The notes beneath the pieces are model-generated. The model saw only the letters and a program-made list of their open reading frames with translations. It did not search any database and was not told the origin of the DNA. 64,000 bases of DNA from Symsagittifera roscoffensis (Eukaryota; Xenacoelomorpha; Acoela; Convolutidae): positions 13,622,670-13,686,669 of the forward strand of contig NC_087062.1 in NCBI RefSeq assembly GCF_963678635.1. Reading direction: 5' to 3'. A program made the translations under genes and the position numbers. Position 1 is the first letter of the stretch; every line of letters begins with the position of its first letter. Positions 23,901-32,107 of the stretch are shown piece after piece.

Positions 23901-26900
23901 ACGCAATTAATAGCCAAAATTTAAAACAATCTTGATTATACATTATTTATACATATTTTAAAGCTCCACAAAATAGAAAAAAATATATATTAAAAAAACT
24001 ACAAACTTTTTTCTAAATCTGTCTGCGAGGTTGTCCTTGTTAAAATTTTTTATAGAGGAACCCGATAGTACAAACATCGATAGCTCAATCAATCTAAACA
24101 ACAATGATAAAGAAAAATGCAAAAAAAACAAAGGAAATTGATCAACAAATTTTTTTTACACCAATGAACGATCACAGATTCCATGCTGCTTCGCTCACGC
24201 TATAATAGAATCAAACTCAAACAGGGAAACAAACTCATCTAAGTTTTTGCGCTTCCAAAATTTTCAGAAAGTGGCATTTTCTTGAAACTTAGTAGGCAAT
24301 GAGTAGATAAGCTTGAAAAACTACCATAAGCAATTAACTTTTATTGTTAGAAAATGAAAACATAGTGGAAATTTTTTTCAACCAGTTATTACCCTTGCGA
24401 TTAGCAAAGGTATTGCAATCGGGTACGAGTCTTTTTTCCCGTCAATAACAGAATGGTCAATTAAGTAGGAATGGTAAATATCACTGGCATGCTCAATTCC
24501 TTCAAAATTCAAATAAAACTATCATCCTTTAAGTAGTAATTGGGCAAAGCCCGGTTCCGGTTGTATTTATTTTTTCAAAAAAAAAATGTCGAATTTTTTT
24601 TCCATGATCTTGGTTTTCGCCTTAGTTTAGGTCGGTTCATTTTCCGATTTTTTTAGAATACCTTTTTATCTGGTACGATTTTTTGTTTGGCTTACTTTCT
24701 AAAGCATGTTTTTTGTTCAAATTTGAAGTTTTCTTTCTCTAACTGAAAGTTCAGTAATTGGAAAGGTTACCACTCTCATTTTGGGTTTTTTATTTTAAAA
24801 AATATTTAAACAATTTCAGTTAATGTTATATCGGCTTGGTCACTTTATTTGTGTAATTTTGAGGGCAAATATATTCGCATGCGATTTTGTATCATTTTGT
24901 TTTCGGCTCAACAGTTATCGATCGAAAATTTGTTGCCGCTCGTTGAATGATTTCCAGATAGTTTTAAAGCTGCTTTTGAAATTCATCCTCTACAACTATG
25001 GAGTTTTGTAGCTGTTTTTTTGTCAATTTTTCAAGTTATTTTTTCAGCCTAATTTAAGAAACTTTTCGAGTCTTTTTGCATTCACTGTCCTATACCGCAA
25101 TGTGTTTTTCACATTATCGCAAGTCTTTCGAGGCTCCACTGCGCCTCTTTCGGGATTTTTGTTGATTTGGGTTATTTCTTTCGCTCAATTTTGTCACTCG
25201 TAATTTTCTTATTCAGTAATTTAATACACCGTTTCGACTCGGTTACGCACGGTTTTTAGTGTTTATCTATGATACTCAACGCCTCAGCGTGAATTTTTAG
25301 ACCGCAGTGAGAAATTCCGGGTTCAAAATGCTGCGAATTGTTCAAATGCAAAGCTAGTTCATAATAGCCACACGATCTTATTTCATCATTTGGCACTTGA
25401 TATCGCTGTGGGCTATAAAAATTATATTTTCGTCAATTATTTTGGCAGTCGGAGGAACATTCAGGGCTCTGTCCAGATACAAGAATACTTGCTATTCGAC
25501 GCTGTCTCACTGCTTCGAAATCTCTTTGCGAATTATTAAATTGAGCTGTAATCAAGCGAAATGAAAGTCCTTGCGAAATGAAAGTCTTTTCTGGATGTCC
25601 ATGTTTGATTCCTTCAATACTACCTTGCAGTCGTTACTCCTTCAGTCTCTTTTATTCTGCTCAAATAGGTTGACAGTGGCTTATCTATCGTTGAATCTAT
25701 AACAATTTTAAACCTTTCAATCATCGTCCCTGTTTTCCTCGGTATTCAAGTGATGAGAAGTCGAGACTTTTGAAGCGATTGTAATTTGATAACTGTTGGA
25801 GTCACTCGTTTTCTATGCATATTCTATAAGATACGTTTATGTTTTGCAGTCAGGGGTACCATTTAATACTGGTCAATTCCAAGTGCGGTCGAATCAATAC
25901 TTGGTAGATTTTTAGAAATATATCATTTGTAAGTTTCGGGAATGTTCTTTTCACAATTGAAATCATTGAGTTGACTCTGAAACTTTTTTTCGTGTGTTTC
26001 GAGTGTAATCTTGTTGTCTAACCAAATACTAATGTCTTTTTCAGTTCTATCTTCCGTGATCTTTTCCGTTAATTTCAAACTTCTCAACTTTATCATTACT
26101 TTTCCTAAGCAATGTCATCTGTAAGCATTTATGTAGGTTGAAAGAAAGAAAACTTTGTTTTGATCTTTTGTCGATTTCCTGTTGGTTATCTTCCAGTTTG
26201 AGTTGATCATAATCTCTTAGAATTAGACGGCAAAATTTAGCTTCGCCTGCGAATAGGAAGATTTTCGATTTTATTTTATCTGGCCTTGAAATCATATAAT
26301 TTAAAATTAGTATTGGACTCAAGACTGATCCCTGGGACATCCCACTTTTAACTGGCCGCTATTACGAATTTGTATCTTTTATAACAAGTCTCTGTCGGCA
26401 CCTAACAAGAAATTCTGATATCTAATTGAAACTTTTCAAAATCTCCTTTCTGGCTCACAACTCCCAAGTAATTTGTTTTGGGACAGAATCAAACGCTTTT
26501 TCAAGTCTAAACATATCACATCGATAATGTCATGGTTTTTACATACATAATTAAAATGGGAAAGCTAAATTCAGAGTGTGCTAAAAAGAAGGCAAACTCC
26601 ACTATCGAACAGCAAAAGTGTAAAGGTCGCGGAAAGTGTGATCGACTTCTAGTTTCGTCAGTGGTTTAAATTTTTGAGGTTTCAAAACTCCCTAGAGATC
26701 CAGATTTCCAGAATCTAACTTGTTTTGCATCTCAATTAATCTAAAAGGGAGTGTTGTATTTAGAGCCCACTGACTCATTCTGTGTGAATGACGACTTCTA
26801 CTCGAAGTTGTTCAAGATCAGAGTGACGAATATCCAGGCGAAGGAGAGCGAGCCAGAGACTAAGGAGACGAGGGAGAAGGTGGAGGATGACAGGAAACAC

Positions 26901-27770
26901 GAGATAGAGGCGGCAATTGTGAGAATCATGAAGTCGCGCAGACAGCTAGTCCACAACCAACTCGTGTCGGAGGTAAGACACATTGAATTTATGCGCAGAA
27001 CTCAGAGCTGTATTTGATTTGATGGGCTGCAGAAAACGCGTCGAACTCTTTTTCAAAGTTGGAGATAACGTTTAATGGGAATAGTTTAGGCCATATTGTT
27101 TGAAGATGTTCGACAAAAATTGCGGTCACTGTTTTTCATTAAATTTTTGAGGTTTATTATGCGCTGCGAGTAAAGAAAATAGCTATAAATTGGGGCTAAA
27201 ATTGGCTACAACAATAAAGATCGTGCCATTTTTAAAAAAAATAGAATCCAGGTCAAACATACTACATAGTTTATTGGAAAACTAAAGATAGGGATTTTGC
27301 TTCGTTTCAGGTTACGGAGCAGCTGAAGTCGAGGTTCAAGCCAATTCCTCAAGTCATCAAAAAGCGCATTGAGAATCTAATTGAAAGAGATTACCTCGCC
27401 AGAGATCGGGACGATTCGTAAGTTTAATTGGTCTCATTTCCCGTTACAAAGGAAGTTTTTCTATTAACCACCTTTTCGTAACTTTTGTGAAAGTATTATT
27501 TTCACATTAGCTTACATTGATTTCTGATGTTGGGTTTCTTTTTCTGTCCACCTTATGATACATAGTAATCCTTCTCCACTCATAGAGAGCTAATTTAATG
27601 GTTAAGCATGTGTGAATTTAATACCTTCTAATGAATCTCCCCTTTATTGCCATAAGGGGAAATAGTTTTTAAAAAATCCCTGATGTTTAACTTTTTTGTT
27701 CGGTTTATTGTAGATGTTCATTTAAGTCGTTTTTTTTTGTTTTAGCACACTTTTACACTACGTGGCTTGA
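5986..27770 (+). CDS. Cul3: Cullin-3, complete gene, 14 coding exons, 778 aa
   Basis: Scaffold of CUL3-RING E3 ubiquitin ligases: the N-terminal half binds BTB-domain substrate adaptors and the C-terminal half binds RBX1. I assembled the exons by homology, splice sites and phase: 5986-6318, 7572-7846, 8052-8166, 14176-14355, 16591-16639, 16922-17067, 17317-17517, 18773-18943, 19113-19244, 19541-19723, 20086-20296, 26764-26972, 27311-27417, 27746-27770. The sum is 2337 nt with no internal stop, giving 778 residues against 768 in human CUL3. Diagnostic segments are [20 protein letters not shown] in exon 1, [20 protein letters not shown] in exon 8, [17 protein letters not shown] in exon 12 with the NEDD8-acceptor lysine at residue 722, and the C-terminal YVA. 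The extension over human is a Gly/Ser/Thr-rich N terminus. Two introns exceed 6 kb because of inserted repeats. Identification is very firm; the 5'UTR is undefined. Confidence 0.95.
6590..7045 (+). repeat. Dispersed repeat family B, copy 1 (Cul3 intron 1)
   Basis: It starts AAGAGTAATAAACGTAGGGA and ends near CAACTGTCAGTTGGCTATG. Between these it shares blocks with the other copies: AACTCCAGTATCGAATAGC, AAAGGTCACGAAAAACG, ATCAGATTTCCCTGCGAAGT and TTGATCCAGTTTTCTCAAAT. Other copies lie at 17602-18066, 18067-18485, about 22990-23290 (diverged) and 26575-26670 (fragment), all inside Cul3 introns and all in the same orientation. No protein is encoded. Confidence 0.7.
8380..8475 (+). repeat. Short dispersed repeat, family F, copy 1
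   Basis: The block TTACCATTGCGATTAGCAAG, followed by TTGCTACCGGGT and a T-rich CCCGT segment, recurs at about 14458-14545 and 24388-24465. The three copies are in the same orientation in Cul3 introns 3, 4 and 11. GCGATTAGCAAGG-like cores are the best conserved part. The ends are not defined. Confidence 0.55.
8540..8700 (+). repeat. SINE family S1, copy 2 (Cul3 intron 3)
   Basis: It contains a degraded B-box region (GTGAGTCCGGTGCCAAGGAC), then the body block TTTTTTGTCGGCTTAAGTTC. It matches the order of blocks in the copies at 5380 and 34830. Confidence 0.45.
9590..9740 (+). repeat. SINE family S1, copy 3 (Cul3 intron 3)
   Basis: It contains the S1 body with TTTGTCGGCCTATTG, CTGCTTATATTTTGTCTGC and TTAGGTGCC in the same order as at 5050-5105 and 34930-34975. 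The head is decayed. Confidence 0.45.
10400..13560 (-). mobile_element. LINE (non-LTR retrotransposon), antisense in Cul3 intron 3, decayed
   Basis: Reading the minus strand from 13.56 kb leftwards gives the expected order of a two-ORF LINE. The ORF1 start lies at about 13536 ([12 protein letters not shown]). An ORF1 coiled-coil-end motif lies at about 13135-13085 ([15 protein letters not shown]). An apurinic-type endonuclease motif lies at about 12578-12531 ([12 protein letters not shown]). The RT finger/palm motif A is at about 11040-10990 ([11 protein letters not shown]), and QGSVLDPPL is at about 10855-10830. The catalytic motif C region is MADDTNVA at about 10773-10750. Frames shift between motifs and stops are frequent, so it is inactive. 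The family looks like a jockey/CR1-type clade but I cannot place it. A 33-bp segment is tandemly duplicated at 12589-12654. Confidence 0.8.
12589..12654. repeat. 33-bp tandem duplication
   Basis: Two identical 33-bp units beginning GAGATAAGCTAATAAG lie head to tail inside the LINE remnant between the ORF1 and endonuclease traces. Identity between the units indicates a recent duplication. Confidence 0.85.
15206..15823. repeat. 309-bp direct tandem duplication (Cul3 intron 4)
   Basis: Unit 1 (15206-15514) and unit 2 (15515-about 15823) both start GGGAACCAAGCAAGCTTGAA. They share, in order, TATCAATATCAAAT, ACTTATCTTTTTTCC, ACGTGGAGTTAATTTTGAG, GAGAATAATTCAATGGCA and TGTCTGATCGGATTT. The copies differ by scattered substitutions and small indels in T runs. 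No coding potential is seen. Confidence 0.85.
16591..16639 (+). CDS. Cul3: Cul3 exon 5, 49-nt exon
   Basis: This 49-nt exon encodes [16 protein letters not shown] plus one base. It fits the human MENSGLVHMLKNGK segment between exons 4 and 6 and restores the phase (1 nt here plus 146 nt in exon 6 makes 49 codons). The acceptor is CTTGTTTTAG and the donor is GTCAGC. It is too short for routine gene finders and easy to miss. Confidence 0.9.
17068..17316 (+). other. Cul3: Cul3 intron 6, GC-AG type
   Basis: Exon 6 ends in GATCCAGTTCAG and the intron begins GCTAGT, so the donor is GC rather than GT. The acceptor is TTGTTTAG before TACGTTACTAAT. Protein homology (VDPVQ joined to [11 protein letters not shown], matching human VDYIQGLLDLK) and phase 0 on both sides fix the junction. 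No nearby GT gives an in-frame alternative that keeps the homology. Confidence 0.8.
17602..18485 (+). repeat. Repeat family B, copies 2 and 3 in tandem (Cul3 intron 7)
   Basis: Two head-to-tail copies abut near 18066. Each starts with an AGAGT(A/C)(A/G)ATGAACGTAG motif followed by CTCTTATRTAGG, and each ends CAACTGTCNGTTGGC or a close variant. Internal blocks match copy 1 at 6590. Confidence 0.7.
18560..18695. repeat. Near-perfect inverted repeat (hairpin) in Cul3 intron 7
   Basis: Arm 18574-18624 and arm 18631-18681 are reverse complements at 50 of 51 positions with a 6-nt spacer. Weaker complementarity continues outward for about 13 bp on each side. The stem includes GGGCGCTACAGAAATG. A transcribed copy would fold into one long stem. 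It could be a foldback (MITE-type) element or a small-RNA precursor. Confidence 0.9.
19490..19540 (+). repeat. Triplicated 17-bp acceptor region of Cul3 exon 10
   Basis: Three tandem 17-bp copies of TATGATTGATTGACAGR end at AGs 19505-19506, 19522-19523 and 19539-19540. Homology (VLTSGNWP joins DFHVK) requires the third AG. Use of either upstream AG would place TGA as the second codon of the exon. Confidence 0.85.
20640..21480 (+). repeat. tRNA-derived SINE-like repeat, family S2 (Cul3 intron 11)
   Basis: Two partial 5' modules (TGTTTTAGTACGAAC followed by CTAAGTCGCA, near 20680 and 20850) precede an A-box-bearing tRNA-like segment GCGTGGCTGAGTGGATAGTG near 21325. The tail is TGATAGAGCTGTTTG, CTCGCAAGTGTTTGCGAAG and TTCGTCT. 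The same module order occurs at 38385-38760, and a shorter copy is at 21720-21885. The A-box TGGCTGAGTGG points to a tRNA origin. Confidence 0.6.
21720..21885 (+). repeat. SINE-like repeat, family S2, short copy (Cul3 intron 11)
   Basis: CCGTGGCTTAGTGGTTAGTG (A box) is followed about 40 nt later by TTGGAATCCGAC (B-box-like), then the shared tail TTCACTTGATAGAGCTG and GTGTTCTCGCAAG. The spacing fits a tRNA-type internal promoter. Confidence 0.6.
22990..23290 (+). repeat. Repeat family B, diverged copy 4 (Cul3 intron 11)
   Basis: Family B block order is retained at lower identity: CTAAAAGTAAGACAAA, a GGTGCGAAAAAATGTGA segment, TTCGAAAGTAGATTTTAAT, TTGATCCAGTTTCC, and an ending near CTTTCTGTTGACTATGC. 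Confidence 0.5.
25600..26565 (-). mobile_element. LINE RT remnant, antisense in Cul3 intron 11
   Basis: On the minus strand, RT motif A reads [17 protein letters not shown] at about 26520-26470. A frameshift and FLLG-type segment follow, then [14 protein letters not shown] at about 26338-26297. Motif C has decayed to FLFAGEAKF where FADDAK is expected. A thumb segment is [13 protein letters not shown], then [13 protein letters not shown]. Near 25920-25880 comes [12 protein letters not shown], matching the LVRPHLEY motif of CR1/jockey-type elements. Loss of the catalytic Asp pair, stops and frameshifts make it inactive. It is more complete at its 3' side than the copy in intron 3. Confidence 0.8.
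26575..26670 (+). repeat. Repeat family B, fragment copy 5
   Basis: It contains AAAGAAGGCAAACTCCACTA, TCGAACAGCAAAAGTGTAAA and a GTGATCGACTT end, all matching the centre of copies 1-3. It lies about 95 bp before Cul3 exon 12. Confidence 0.65.
27746..27770 (+). CDS. Cul3: Cul3 exon 14, 25-nt terminal coding exon
   Basis: After TTTTAG the exon supplies one base to finish a Ser codon, then encodes TLLHYVA and TGA. Cullin-3 proteins end in TYVA, so this recovers the conserved C terminus. Without the splice, exon 13 would run into a TAA that overlaps the GTAAGT donor at 27418, giving a protein ending in ARDRDDS. Confidence 0.85.
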
Positions 27771-30700
27771 TTCCCAACCTCAAATCTCAACCAAGTTTAG
27801 TTTTGATACGAAGATGCAATGCAATTTGAACTTTGACCTGACCTGAGACTTGTTTACCAATCGATTTCACTTTGCAATATAAATATTCCGTGTCGCCCGC
27901 CTAAACCTACAAAGTTAACAACATCACACGACTCGACACGTGTCTTTTGCTGCACATAAAAAGCAGTATATTTCCCCCCTAAATGCTCAGAAGTTGTTTG
28001 GAAAATTACTGAAGGTTTACAAATGCAACTAAGTCGGACTAATCGAGACGTATGTTCATTTACACAGTCCTGATCTGAATTGAGCTGAAAAGTCCTGCAG
28101 TCTACCAATTTCCCTCACTCCGCGTCAGCCTCTTACCAATTTAATATTGGAAACCCATGCTTGTTTTTGAAAAATATATATTTCGACTATGGACTGGATC
28201 GGAAGGCAAATAAAGACATAACTGGTGAAGCGTTCAAAGACTTGTTGTGAATAAATGACCACAGTTTAATTAAATAGCGTGCAGCTATGAATTTATTTTG
28301 TTTATTAGTAATGGTTCGATGTGTACATTACCTTGCATAAATGATATATATGTATGAGGAAGAGCATTGAATTACCTATCTACCTTAGTGGCGCTAATTG
28401 CTTTGATTTGAATCGATTCTTTATTCAGTATGTTGTTCCTATCCCACAGTTCAGTTTTGTTATAAATGTAACTATTAGTTAATAGATCAATTTGTCAATT
28501 CGTGTTTTATACCGACCTCTGTGACGTATACCGAGAACTAGATCCGAAAAAGGCTAAAAAGACATTTGCAAAATTGAGATTTTCGGACCCTTGTCATAGT
28601 TTTTGATAAAATGCAAACAAAAATCGCCAGCTGCTGTCCAAATAGCACTAAAAACGAATTATGACCAAAAATTTTCTGGAAAAAGTGAACAAATTTTCGA
28701 ATATATGCCAAAAAAAACATGGGGGATCGGGGAAGGGCCGAGTTTCATAAACTTGTTGATATATCAGCTTTCAAAAGGATGAATTATTAAACTCAGATGC
28801 GAATCAGAGCTTCGCAACACTTCCGATGCAAAAATTGCGAGCCATGAAAAAAGTTATCGAAAAGTCAGATTACAACACCAGTGCAAAAACTTTTTTTAAA
28901 TTGTTATAAGCAACAAAATCAGTCTGACGTCTACTGACATTTTGAAATTGCATCCTATGTATCGAAGGGTTCTAAAGACATTTTTGAAACCATTGACAAA
29001 CTGCATTGATCAAAAAACCACAAAGTCCGATTTATTTTTTAAATAAGATAAATATAAATACCGAACAAAACTATTCAATTTTTCAGAAGCTTAGACAAAT
29101 AATATAAGAAACACAACATACTTCAACTGAAAACGCTTCTAAAATAACACAAAGCTAGCGAAAGTGACAAATTCAAAAACTTAAAAATGATTTTTCATGA
29201 GTTCAACAAAAATAAATCAGAAAAAAAACGAATGAAACAGAGAAGGAAAAGCGAGAACTTGACAATGGTTACGAAAATTCAAATGGTTTTTATTAGTAAT
29301 GAAGCCATAAACAAGCCGATTTTCGCTTCCAAAATATTCCGATCAGACAAGAACAAAATGTTTACAGAAACACATTTTATCAAACAGACAAAAAATGACC
29401 CAATGTTAGTGAAAAAGCAGTGCCATTGAACTGTTATTTAGAAAAGTTTTGATCGAAAACAAATCAAATTAGCTACAAGTGAGAAAAAATAAGTACATTT
29501 TTTAAATTAGTGACCAAAAAAAACCAAAAAACTTGGTTTTTCATTTTTTTTTTTTTTTGAAACTACCCAAAGTTGGAGAAACTAAACAAATGCACTAGTT
29601 GACATAGCATAACGAAAATTTCGTCTAGCTCTTCTGAACAAAATTTTTGAAAACTCCGTTATTAATAATTTCTGATTTGATAGCAGTTCGAACTTGCGTG
29701 GTCGCCGTTTTTAATGTTCTAACTTATTGAGATTACGCAAAATTGGAGGAAAAACTTCTTTTAAAAAAAATAAGCAGACAGCAACGCAGGTTGATATTGC
29801 AAAAGGATGAAATCGTCTAGCAATTTCGATTGAAGTTGCTAAAAAAACTAAATGGAATTGATTCTGATTTTCTGGCAACTCAACCTGGCTCGGTTCTCAG
29901 TTTTCAATTAAAATAACTATTTTTCAGAACAAAATGGATTAAAAAGGCAATGAGAACACATTTTCACTTGCTGTTGAAAAACTTAACAAAATTGAACAAA
30001 AAATATTGATAAAACCATAAACTCAATTACCTACACCAGAAAAAAATATGATCGAAACAGCTGATTGATCAATCAAAGGCATCCAAGGTTTTAAACAAAA
30101 TTTTTGGGTAAACTGAAAATCATTACAAAAAAATGTTCTTACAGAGTTTTCAAATGAATTTTTTTTTATGCTTAAGTTTTTTTTTTGAGAAGAATCTGGG
30201 AGAGTGATTTATGTTTTCAAAACATTTTGTTAGATTTTTAAGTAGCAAAAAACCAACAAAAACAATACGAAAAATAAGCCGACGGAATTCAAGCCGACAC
30301 TCAGAAACGCCGAAAAGATACGGAAAAACTATGGCACAAAAATACTAACTGAACTGATAACAGGCACCCAAGGCCATACCTAATATGTTCACACTACATT
30401 TGCTTCTGCAAAAAAAAATCCGTGTAAAAACTGGAATAGGTAGAGAATTTTTGCGAGGAAGGGGAGTCACAGAAAACTTTGAAGATCTTATGAAAGAGTT
30501 TTATTGGCTGACCAAATGTGCTTTTCGAACCTTAAAGCTCAGAAAAAAAACTCTTTCTGCACCAGTTGCAGTTAATAAGAAATTGCGTCAATTTAATTTC
30601 CCAAGTAACTTCAGGCAGGCGGATAACCAACTAACACTTTTATGAAATTATTTTTCTTAAAAGTTTGGATATAAGTCTATTGGCTTGTTTTTTTTTCTGG

Positions 30701-32107
30701 TCAAAAATTAGTCTGCTTACTTCTTTTCTTAGTGTTTTCTAAAGTTAATTCGTTTCCGCTGCATAAACTAGAATGTCGCATACGCTTTAAACCTGTTGTT
30801 ACATTTTTTCGATGTTTCTTGAAAATATTATTTGACCAATATTTACAACGACGTCAACGAAATTATGCTGATTTTTTATTTTGAAGTACCGGAATTTGAT
30901 TTTGATACCGAAGAGAATTGTCATCAGTATTGAGCACAGTATTTGAATTTAACATAATACTTTTTTAATCAGAGTCATGAACGTGGTGATTTATTTCCCC
31001 AGTCAGCGGGGTAAAAAAAAGCAATGTAATTTGATGTAAGACTCATTCAGACTAATGAGATTCGAATATGGCAGACAACAGAATCATCTGATCATCTAAT
31101 GTCCACCGTTGTTGAGCTATTAAAATTTAAACTGAAAAATATGATTTTTCGGTTGAATTATGTTTTTAAAAATGAGTTCAACTGCTTAGTTGTATAAGAA
31201 CTAATGTTAATTGATTCTGCAGTAAACAGGTAATGTAGTAAAATACAAACACAAGAATTAAGAAGGAAGGTAGCAGCAAAGTATGAGGGATAGAAATCAA
31301 ACAACTTTTTTTCAGTTACCTTCTTTTGCAGTCTTCTAATTTTTGATGTAGTTGGCCTAAATAACACGTCAATAGATGAGAACCTCATAACTTGAGATTG
31401 CACAAATATGTTTTTGAATTTCACCATTTTTCACCAAAACTACTTCAGATACCCTCAAACTCAGTCTGAGCATAACTCCGGTATATCGAGATACGTTTTC
31501 CTACGTAACATCAAACAGAAACAGTCGACATTAAAAGATAATTCAAAAAATTGAGATGAACGAAGTTAACACAACCCTTTTGTTCACAATTTCTGAAAAT
31601 CAGTAAAACAAAAGCACTACATATTTTTTGAATTGACATTTATTTATTCCCTAGCTCGGCTTTCCCCGAATAGCTGAAAAAACCACATAAGACATCAAAT
31701 AAAAAAAGATTGATTCACGCTGACTATGAAACGCGTGCCGAACGTAAGGGCAGGCGACATGTATTGGTTACATGCAATTGATGCTTGTTTTTGATATTTT
31801 TGTATTTTTTGTTTTTTAAAACTAAATTTTAGACTAAATTAAATTATTTTTTGGCTATCCATGTATCCGGCTCTTTGATTCCGTTATTTCATTCTTGATT
31901 TTGGAGAAATTCATTGTTTCTCTAGGTAGTTAACAGCGGTATGCAATTGTCTCATGTGCTTTGATAGATTTTCTCTGTAGTATTATCTTGTCTTTTGATT
32001 TCTTAGTAACATTTGTCACTCAGTGTTTAGAAATTAGACATTTAAAAATAAAAAATTGTTCTTTCAAAATATTTGTGAAAAATTTGTTTCTCTTACATTT
32101 TGTGCCA
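27771..32107. other. Intergenic region between Cul3 and the GT92 gene
   Basis: Apart from the Cul3 3'UTR, I see no supported gene. The sequence is AT-rich with A-runs on this strand from about 28.5 to 30.3 kb. A weak family B-like start (GAGTCATGAACGTGGTGATT) occurs near 30972. Short frames here have no recognisable domains. Confidence 0.5.
28209..28255 (+). terminator. Candidate Cul3 poly(A) signals
   Basis: Two AATAAA hexamers lie at 28209-28214 and 28250-28255, about 440-480 nt after the Cul3 stop. They are the first canonical signals on this strand that I noticed downstream of the gene. The assignment is positional only. Confidence 0.4.

Noticed and set aside
27418-27423. Reading the TAA after exon 13 as the Cul3 stop
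   Set aside because: The TAA is part of a perfect GTAAGT donor, and a phase-matched exon at 27746 gives the family's conserved YVA ending.
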